A stretch of 21,484 nucleotides of DNA from a virus: IMG/VR virus record IMGVR_UViG_3300042691_018852, positions 1-21,484 of that record, one strand, 5' to 3'. Made by a program: the position numbers and the translations under genes. Below, in pieces: positions 17,107-21,484 of this stretch (the first letter of the stretch is position 1; the number at the start of each line of letters is the position of its first letter). A model generated the notes under the pieces. It ran no database searches. It had not been told where the DNA came from and worked only from the letters and a program-made list of their open reading frames with translations.

Positions 17107-17530
17107 TAGCAACGAAGTTATTACTGCAAGATTTCGTAAAGAACGTGAAGACTGGATGGACAGAGTTACTGACATGTCTAATCGCATGAAAGACATACAT
17201 CACTTGAGCGATCTAATGACGGAGATTTACTCTAGCAGGCAAATTGCTGTGGAATACACGCACACTTTGATGACCCATCTTACGAAGATAAATAGAATCT
17301 ACCGGGAGCGTCGAGTTGAGCGGTATGATTATTACACTCGACATCATGATATTCGTTTGGACAAAGATCCAAAGAATGATTTAATTAACGTTGATCTAGC
17401 TGACATAGTAGAAAGAAAAGAATTGCTACAAAATCACTTAGATTATTTTAGAGAAACCGTAAGAACCATTGATACTTTATGCTTTGGCGTAAAACATCGA
17501 ATGGCTCTTGAAGAATATAGAAGAGGATGA
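17063..17530 (+). CDS. uvsY: UvsY-like recombination mediator
   Basis: This is a 155-residue, mostly helical, charged protein; T4 UvsY has 137. The C-terminal half lines up by eye with T4 UvsY. RYDYYTRHHD corresponds to RLDYYSGRGD, and the following helix of about 40 residues has similar length and polarity. TIDTLCFGVKHRMALEEYRRG matches the T4 ending with GFAIKHIQDMRAFEAG. UvsY loads the UvsX recombinase onto gp32-coated DNA. The N-terminal 20 residues are Ser/Asn-rich, probably disordered, and absent from T4. A start at Met32 would also give a near-normal length. The position fits: in T4 uvsY and uvsW are also close together, and here they flank a nuclease. The stop overlaps the nuclease start (ATGA). 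Confidence 0.7.
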   Translation: MENSAEIPAQQSSSNSNEVITARFRKEREDWMDRVTDMSNRMKDIHHLSDLMTEIYSSRQIAVEYTHTLMTHLTKINRIYRERRVERYDYYTRHHDIRLDKDPKNDLINVDLADIVERKELLQNHLDYFRETVRTIDTLCFGVKHRMALEEYRRG

Positions 17531-18345
17531 GTTTAAGTAGACTTGATACACCAGATGGCCGTTTTTATGTATACACATATGACAAGAATGCCACATTTGA
17601 AAAAGGCGGATTTGTTCTTATGCCGTCAGTTACAACCGTTTTGGGTTCAGTAGGTTCTGAAAAACTACAAAAGCTTGAAGGAGAGATTGGGAAAGAAGAG
17701 CTAGCAAAAATTGGCGAAAAAGCCGCAAGGCGTGGAACTGCAATGCACCAGTTTTTGGAGAACTATTTTATATGTATGAAGCAAGGTAAGTCTCCTGATG
17801 ACTGCTTGTTGTATACTCAAAAGAAAACACCTATAGACTTGATGCGACAAGGTTTATCCGAGGATAGCATTAAACAGGGGCGTGATTTATTCTATAACTT
17901 GTTGTATGAAGGATATCTTGACCGTGTAAGAAGAGTTCTTTTTACCGAGCAATTTCTTTATTCGTTAAAACACAAGTTTGCCGGTACAACAGACTTTGGT
18001 TTTCTAAATCTAGCAAACTTTTTAACTATTACTGACTTTAAGAGCGCTAATGGAATTAAAGATGATGAAACCATTCATAAGTACCTTCTTCAGTTAGCCG
18101 CGTATACCATCGGTTTTGAAGAAATATATAACAAAAAGGTACATCACGCTGAATTGTGGATATCCCACCCTCTTGGAGTACAAGAAGTACTATTAGAAGC
18201 AGATGAAATGAGTAAAAAGAAAGAAGAATTTCTTGACATACTAAGTGACTTTCATAGCAAATGGGACGTTAAACAAATCATTGAGAAATACCATAACAGC
18301 ATTAAAAATACTGTCGATGGAAGTGAAGGCAAGAATAACACCTGA
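17527..18345 (+). CDS. PD-(D/E)XK nuclease, RecB/Cas4-like exonuclease type
   Basis: This is a 272-residue protein. Near the N-terminus is PSVTTVLG (about 33-40), then RRGTAMHQFLENY (about 69-80, His74), a helix typical of RecB-family phage exonucleases. The catalytic core reads AGTTDFGF with Asp156, then ITDFKSA with Asp170 and Lys172, and a following YLLQLAAY helix (Gln189, Tyr193) as in RecB/Cas4 nucleases. Such enzymes resect DNA ends with Mg2+. Placed between UvsY and UvsW genes, it could prepare 3' single strands for recombination-dependent replication or trim branched intermediates. It overlaps UvsY by ATGA and the UvsW gene by about 29 bases. There is no Cas4-type iron-sulfur cysteine cluster, and no CRISPR is in the window. 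Confidence 0.8.
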   Translation: MSLSRLDTPDGRFYVYTYDKNATFEKGGFVLMPSVTTVLGSVGSEKLQKLEGEIGKEELAKIGEKAARRGTAMHQFLENYFICMKQGKSPDDCLLYTQKKTPIDLMRQGLSEDSIKQGRDLFYNLLYEGYLDRVRRVLFTEQFLYSLKHKFAGTTDFGFLNLANFLTITDFKSANGIKDDETIHKYLLQLAAYTIGFEEIYNKKVHHAELWISHPLGVQEVLLEADEMSKKKEEFLDILSDFHSKWDVKQIIEKYHNSIKNTVDGSEGKNNT

Positions 18346-19840
18346 TAACCGTTTCTTACAGTTAGTAGAATACACAGAACTTGAGCTAGATCAAATAAGA
18401 TTCTCATTTAAGAAAAGAATATCTAACTGGAGATTTCATCCGCTAGTCAAAAAGCGAATATGGGACGGTTACATATCATTTATAGATAAACATCAAAGAA
18501 TACCCGTAGGACTCTGGAATGAACTCAACGAAACCTGCCAAAAGTATGGTTTTAAGTTAGATGTTGAGGGAATGGACCGAGTTATAGATTATGAATTTGA
18601 CGAAGAAGATTTTCGCGGGTGGGTAGATAACTTTTTTAGTGATCATCCAAAAATTAAACCAAGAGATTACCAGATTAATGCATGTATTCCCATCTTGAAG
18701 TACAGAAGGAGTATTAGTGAAATTGCAACATCAGCTGGTAAGACTCTTATCATCTTTATGTTATTTGCATATATGTATGATCGTAAGAAGAGCGGAAAGT
18801 TCTTAATGATTGTACCTAACACAAACTTAATCATGCAAACCATAGAAGATTTCGAGACTTACAACAACGGTAAGTTAAGATATCTTACGCAAATGCTCCA
18901 CGGTGGAACTGATAAAACAAAGCAGAATGTTGATTTCTGCATAGGTACATATCAGACTCTTGTGAAAAGAGAAGAAGGCTACTTTGACGACATTGATGTA
19001 GTTGCCGTAGATGAAGCACATGGTACGCAAGCATCTTCAATTAAGAAGATATTAGTAAACTGTATGAATGCAAGATATGCCTTTGGTGTATCAGGTACTC
19101 TTATGCAAAATGGTAGTACTGAAGCTTTAACCATACAAGCTTATTTAGGTCCACTTGTAAATAACATCAGTGCTAACTTCTTAACTTCAAACAATTATGC
19201 AACTCCAATCTTTGTTAAGATTGTAAACATGAGTTATCTTGAAGAAGAAGCACGCGAAAAACTCGAAGAACTTCGCAGCAGAAAAGCTGAAATAGACGGA
19301 GGTAAATTACTTGACTTGGAAAAAAGAATAGTTGTAGAAAACCGCTCAAGATTCTTATTTGTTTGTGATTTCATATGTAAAACCACAAAGAACTCACTCG
19401 TTCTTTTTCAAAATGTAAAAGACGGCTATGGGAAAAGAATATATGACTACATAAGAGAAAAGACGCAAGATAAGATCGTCTTTTATGTAGACGGTAGTAC
19501 ATCACCAGATCAACGTGAAGACTATATCGCAAGAATGGAGGAAGGTGATGATAAGATACTTGTAGCATCTTTTGGTACTTTCTCAACTGGTATTTCTATT
19601 AACAACATTCATAATGTATTCTTTGTTGAGTCCTATAAGAGTGAGAAAATTGTACGTCAGTCAATAGGACGAGGTATGCGTCTTAAGTCCGGTAAGGACA
19701 GAGTTAACATCATTGATTTCGTTGATGATTTCTCACTTACAAAGTCTAGTAAGAACTACTTGCTGAAGCACGGTGAGGAAAGAGCTAGAATCTATCGTGA
19801 ACAAGGATTTCCTCACAAAAAGTATATGGTTAAGTTCTAA
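18317..19840 (+). CDS. uvsW: UvsW-like DNA/RNA helicase (superfamily 2)
   Basis: With the ATG at 18317 the protein has 507 residues; T4 UvsW has 503. An N-terminal domain includes RFHPLVKKRIWDGYISF, matching RFNPRFRYGNWDGRIRL of T4. Motor motifs follow in order: RDYQ (116-119), Walker A TSAGKT (138-143), DEAH (232-235), VSGTL, then ASFGTFSTGISINNIH and QSIGRGMR (448-455), and a NYLLKHG ending segment also found in T4. UvsW remodels forks, branch-migrates Holliday junctions and removes R-loops, helping the switch from origin- to recombination-dependent replication. The frame is open to an ATG at 18245, but that start would overlap the nuclease gene by 101 bases and adds a segment not seen in T4. 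Confidence 0.9.
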   Translation: MEVKARITPDNRFLQLVEYTELELDQIRFSFKKRISNWRFHPLVKKRIWDGYISFIDKHQRIPVGLWNELNETCQKYGFKLDVEGMDRVIDYEFDEEDFRGWVDNFFSDHPKIKPRDYQINACIPILKYRRSISEIATSAGKTLIIFMLFAYMYDRKKSGKFLMIVPNTNLIMQTIEDFETYNNGKLRYLTQMLHGGTDKTKQNVDFCIGTYQTLVKREEGYFDDIDVVAVDEAHGTQASSIKKILVNCMNARYAFGVSGTLMQNGSTEALTIQAYLGPLVNNISANFLTSNNYATPIFVKIVNMSYLEEEAREKLEELRSRKAEIDGGKLLDLEKRIVVENRSRFLFVCDFICKTTKNSLVLFQNVKDGYGKRIYDYIREKTQDKIVFYVDGSTSPDQREDYIARMEEGDDKILVASFGTFSTGISINNIHNVFFVESYKSEKIVRQSIGRGMRLKSGKDRVNIIDFVDDFSLTKSSKNYLLKHGEERARIYREQGFPHKKYMVKF

Positions 19841-19857
19841 CCAGCCCATCAGAAAAA

Positions 19858-19866
19858 GATATATAC
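19858..19866 (+). promoter_or_regulatory. Candidate phage promoter motif GATATATAC
   Basis: This is the third copy of the GATATATA core, in the gap after the UvsW-like gene and ahead of the run of small genes. TAGTTTTG at 19873-19880 also fits the Bacteroidota -7 consensus TAnnTTTG, but no clear -33 TTTG was seen and the spacing to the start codon is very short. Either could drive the small-gene cluster; neither is proven. Confidence 0.3.
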
Positions 19867-19897
19867 TCCAAATAGTTTTGATAATCAAATGAGGATA

Positions 19898-20272
19898 ATG
19901 AATTTTTCTGAGTTTTTGGCTGAAGGCAAGAAAGGATTAACGAATGCCGGTACAATCATGCGCTCAGACAATAAGCATATCATCAAGACGGCTATTAACT
20001 TTGCTGACGAAACTCTTGAGACATTGAGAAGACAACTTCTTGATAAATACTACAAGACGGTTGATTCAGAAGATGTGGAAAAACGCGCAAACATTAATAA
20101 GGCAATATCTACATATGTGTACTGTCTTGATAAGAAGTTGCGAATTGACGGTGATATCATGGATCTCTTGGCTAAAGAAGTTGGTCAAGATAAGTCCAAA
20201 TTAATTAAGGATATCACAAAAATGACTGACGAGTTTTACGGAGGTCAAATGAATCATTATGGAATGACTTAA
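19898..20272 (+). CDS. Small capsid-targeting-like protein, first of cluster
   Basis: This protein has 124 residues from the ATG at 19898, or 127 from 19889. The inner ATG is preferred because it places MNFSEFLAEG at the very start, matching the MKxxxEFxxEA shape of T4 capsid-targeting sequences. LAE before Gly10 fits the T4 prohead protease rule (I/L)xE. Purine-rich GAGGATA immediately precedes this ATG, though closer than usual for a Shine-Dalgarno. The remaining protein is helical, charged and free of membrane segments, with a Tyr/Met/Gly-containing end. I recognise no enzyme family. By N-terminal motif and by its place at the head of a run of similar small genes, I infer packaging in the capsid and perhaps injection into the host. 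The mature function is unknown. Confidence 0.65.
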   Translation: MNFSEFLAEGKKGLTNAGTIMRSDNKHIIKTAINFADETLETLRRQLLDKYYKTVDSEDVEKRANINKAISTYVYCLDKKLRIDGDIMDLLAKEVGQDKSKLIKDITKMTDEFYGGQMNHYGMT

Positions 20273-20288
20273 AAATAAATAAGAAAAA

Positions 20289-20621
20289 ATGAAAAAGTTC
20301 AATGAATGGGTAGACGCAGTACGTCAAGCTCAAATGAATGAAGCATCAGAGCTTCAAAAATCTTATCAAGATTACTTTAAAGCAAAACTTTCTAAGTTTG
20401 GTGTTGAGTCACCTGCTGAACTTGATGATGAAAAGAAGAAAGAATTCTTTAACGAAATCACAAAGGAGTGGGAAAAAGGAAAAGGCGTTAAGGACTCTGC
20501 TAAAAAAGATATTGAAGCTGATAAGAAAGAAGCAGAAGAAAAAGAAAAGAAAGAGCCTTCTAAAGATGTAACAGATCTAGGCGGATCTGCTGCTGACAAG
20601 ATGAAAGATCTTACAAAGTAA
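20289..20621 (+). CDS. Small, highly charged capsid-targeting-like protein
   Basis: This is a 110-residue protein. It begins MKKFNEWVDAVRQAQMNEA; MNE before Ala19 could be a prohead-protease site, though Met replaces the usual Leu/Ile. Residues about 22-65 form a helical unit with conserved-looking aromatic positions (YQDYF, EFF, EW). Residues 66-110 are an extremely Lys/Glu-rich, probably disordered tail, reminiscent of the charged internal proteins that sit with DNA inside T4 heads. An A-rich stretch without Shine-Dalgarno precedes the ATG. The gene ends one base before the next start. A packaged role is inferred from the N-terminus; the biochemical function is unknown. Confidence 0.65.
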   Translation: MKKFNEWVDAVRQAQMNEASELQKSYQDYFKAKLSKFGVESPAELDDEKKKEFFNEITKEWEKGKGVKDSAKKDIEADKKEAEEKEKKEPSKDVTDLGGSAADKMKDLTK

Positions 20622-20622
20622 T

Positions 20623-20835
20623 ATGAAAAGCATCAAAACATTTGAAGACTTCTCTAAAGAGAATGTTGACGAAGCAATGGTACAAGTCGCTGGCGATAAA
20701 AAACCGTCAGGCGCAAAGATACTTGCAATGGTAATTGTTGACAAACTGGAATCATCGGGTATGTTAAAACCTGGTGCTAACGTAAATGCAATTAAGGATG
20801 CGGTTCAAACAATCATAATGGAAAATACATTTTAA
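20623..20835 (+). CDS. Small capsid-targeting-like protein, 70 residues
   Basis: This is a 70-residue protein. The N-terminus MKSIKTFEDFSKENVDEA has the shared Phe-Glu-x-Phe core; VDE before Ala18 would be a Val-type variant of the (I/L)xE cleavage site. The mature part of about 53 residues contains two apolar helices (around AKILAMVIVDKL and VNAIKDAVQTIIM) joined by a Gly/Pro turn, so it looks like a small folded helical hairpin. No catalytic residues are evident. It is separated by one base from the gene before and by three bases from the gene after, so it belongs to the same transcript. Confidence 0.6.
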   Translation: MKSIKTFEDFSKENVDEAMVQVAGDKKPSGAKILAMVIVDKLESSGMLKPGANVNAIKDAVQTIIMENTF

Positions 20836-20838
20836 GTA

Positions 20839-21099
20839 ATGAAACATATACCACTATTTGAAGATTTCTTAAATGAAATGAAAAAGCCCAAGTCTTGGGA
20901 CACAATGTTTGCCATGAACGCAATTAAAGATTACGAAGATGGTAAATTTGATCCAGATAATGATGCATCTCTTGCTAAATGGGAAAAAGACTATAATGGC
21001 GGATTTGCTCCAAGGCCAGGTTTTGAAACCTACGACATTATTGCTTATGCTGTAATGACTGGGAAAAAACCTGATGGTTCCCCAATGATAGAAAAATAG
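20839..21099 (+). CDS. Small capsid-targeting-like protein, 86 residues
   Basis: This is an 86-residue protein. It starts MKHIPLFEDFLNEM, nearly the same pattern as the gene that follows. LNE before Met14 fits the T4-type (I/L)xE rule, though Met is an unusual residue after the cut. The mature region is acidic and aromatic (WDTMF, DYEDG, KWEKDY), ending in a Gly/Pro-rich stretch. No family was recognised. It is only a few bases from both neighbours. A minus-strand open frame covers this gene but has no independent support. Confidence 0.6.
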   Translation: MKHIPLFEDFLNEMKKPKSWDTMFAMNAIKDYEDGKFDPDNDASLAKWEKDYNGGFAPRPGFETYDIIAYAVMTGKKPDGSPMIEK

Positions 21100-21106
21100 A
21101 AACCAT

Positions 21107-21484
21107 ATGAAACATCTAAAAACATTTGAAAGCTTCTTGAATGAAGCAAATACATCGTTTATTAAAGACTCTGGCACACTAAAAACCAAAGTGGGAAACC
21201 TAAAGTATACTGTTAAAGGTGGTATTGATGTTGGCGGGTTTCGTAAAGGCGGATATCAAATTAGTGAAGATACTCTCGCCAAACTGATAAATTCGATTGA
21301 TATGCGGGCAATCTCTAAAATTCTTGGGGACAACGGAATAGAACTAGATGCTCGTCCTTCCGAGTTTGAGTTAAACTTAGGAAACGCCGGATTGGGGCAT
21401 AATGGACTATCAGCTATAATTCCTGAAATCGCGTTTCCTGTTAAGTTATCTAAAGATTACCCGGCAAAACATAATGGCTGGGTT
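21107..21484 (+). CDS. Capsid-targeting-like protein, 3'-partial at window end
   Basis: This gene runs off the right edge; 126 residues are visible from the ATG at 21107. It begins MKHLKTFESFLNEA, the best match in this window to the T4 capsid-targeting pattern, with LNE before Ala14 as a clean prohead-protease site. The visible mature part is Gly-rich, with strand-like segments such as LKYTVKGGIDVGG and an acidic ELDARPSEFELNLG stretch. It is probably a globular domain, unlike the short helical neighbours. No motif identifies an enzyme. It starts eight bases after the previous stop. Confidence 0.65.
   Translation, partial: MKHLKTFESFLNEANTSFIKDSGTLKTKVGNLKYTVKGGIDVGGFRKGGYQISEDTLAKLINSIDMRAISKILGDNGIELDARPSEFELNLGNAGLGHNGLSAIIPEIAFPVKLSKDYPAKHNGWV

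Noticed and set aside
18245-18316. Upstream ATG extension of the UvsW-like gene
   Set aside because: It would overlap the nuclease gene by 101 bases and adds 24 residues with no counterpart at the T4 UvsW N-terminus; the ATG at 18317 matches T4 length.
17527-18345. CRISPR Cas4 identity for the PD-(D/E)XK nuclease
   Set aside because: The iron-sulfur cysteine cluster of Cas4 is missing and there is no CRISPR array or cas gene in the window; a phage recombination nuclease explains the motifs better.
20338-20571. 77-residue + strand ORF, Lys-rich, in another frame
   Set aside because: It lies wholly inside the 110-residue charged capsid-targeting-like gene and its Lys/Leu bias is a frame-shifted reading of the A-rich Lys/Glu codons.
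20869-21189. 106-residue minus-strand ORF
   Set aside because: It lies antisense to two well-supported tagged genes, has no motif, and no other minus-strand gene exists in the window.
1-21484. tRNA genes, CRISPR arrays, insertion sequences, attachment sites
   Set aside because: I looked for cloverleaf-like TTCGA/TTCAA contexts, regularly spaced repeats, transposase motifs and terminal inverted repeats by eye and found none I could support.

Overview
The window is part of the genome of a T4-like tailed phage (contractile-tail type, Caudoviricetes). It is AT-rich and gene-dense, and every confident gene is on the + strand. Several gene products align by eye with T4 replication and recombination proteins: gp32 single-strand binding protein, gp61 primase, UvsY and UvsW. 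A T4 gp19-like tail-tube fold protein is also present. The host is probably a member of the Bacteroidota. Starts almost never carry a Shine-Dalgarno sequence and are instead preceded by A-rich DNA, and the one clear secretion signal ends in ...SAQ. The host call is an inference, not a demonstration.

Layout. (1) 1-12486, virion and lysis region: a very large structural protein cut by the window's left edge; a 1950-residue fibre-like protein with a short collagen-like Gly-X-Y segment; two small membrane-anchored coiled-coil proteins with spanin-like topology; a 711-residue virion-type protein; and a tail-tube-like protein. (2) 12515-14706, mixed cassette: a small glycine-zipper protein with a capsid-targeting-like N-terminus, a RuvC-like resolvase, a small coiled-coil protein and a prolyl-4-hydroxylase-type 2-oxoglutarate/Fe(II) oxygenase. 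(3) 14707-19840, replication and recombination: a 190-base leader with a strong hairpin, gp32-like SSB, an intrinsic terminator, zinc-finger/TOPRIM primase, a small ORF, UvsY-like mediator, PD-(D/E)XK nuclease and UvsW-like helicase. (4) 19898-21484 (window end): five consecutive small genes of unrelated sequence that share an N-terminal motif resembling the T4 capsid-targeting sequence with an (L/I/V/M)xE cleavage site. The last one runs off the window.

How the genes may work together. SSB, UvsY, the nuclease, UvsW and the resolvase make a coherent recombination-dependent replication set. Genes are tightly packed, with ATGA or TAATG overlaps at 9303, 11941, 12844, 13846 and 17527, so translation is probably coupled within blocks. 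An exact GATATATA motif lies about 20-35 bases before the first gene of three separate blocks and may be a phage promoter element. The most interesting observations are the cluster of candidate capsid-packaged proteins (plus a sixth with a perfect GxxxG ladder), the prolyl-hydroxylase in a phage that also encodes a collagen-like fibre, and the possible two-protein spanin set.
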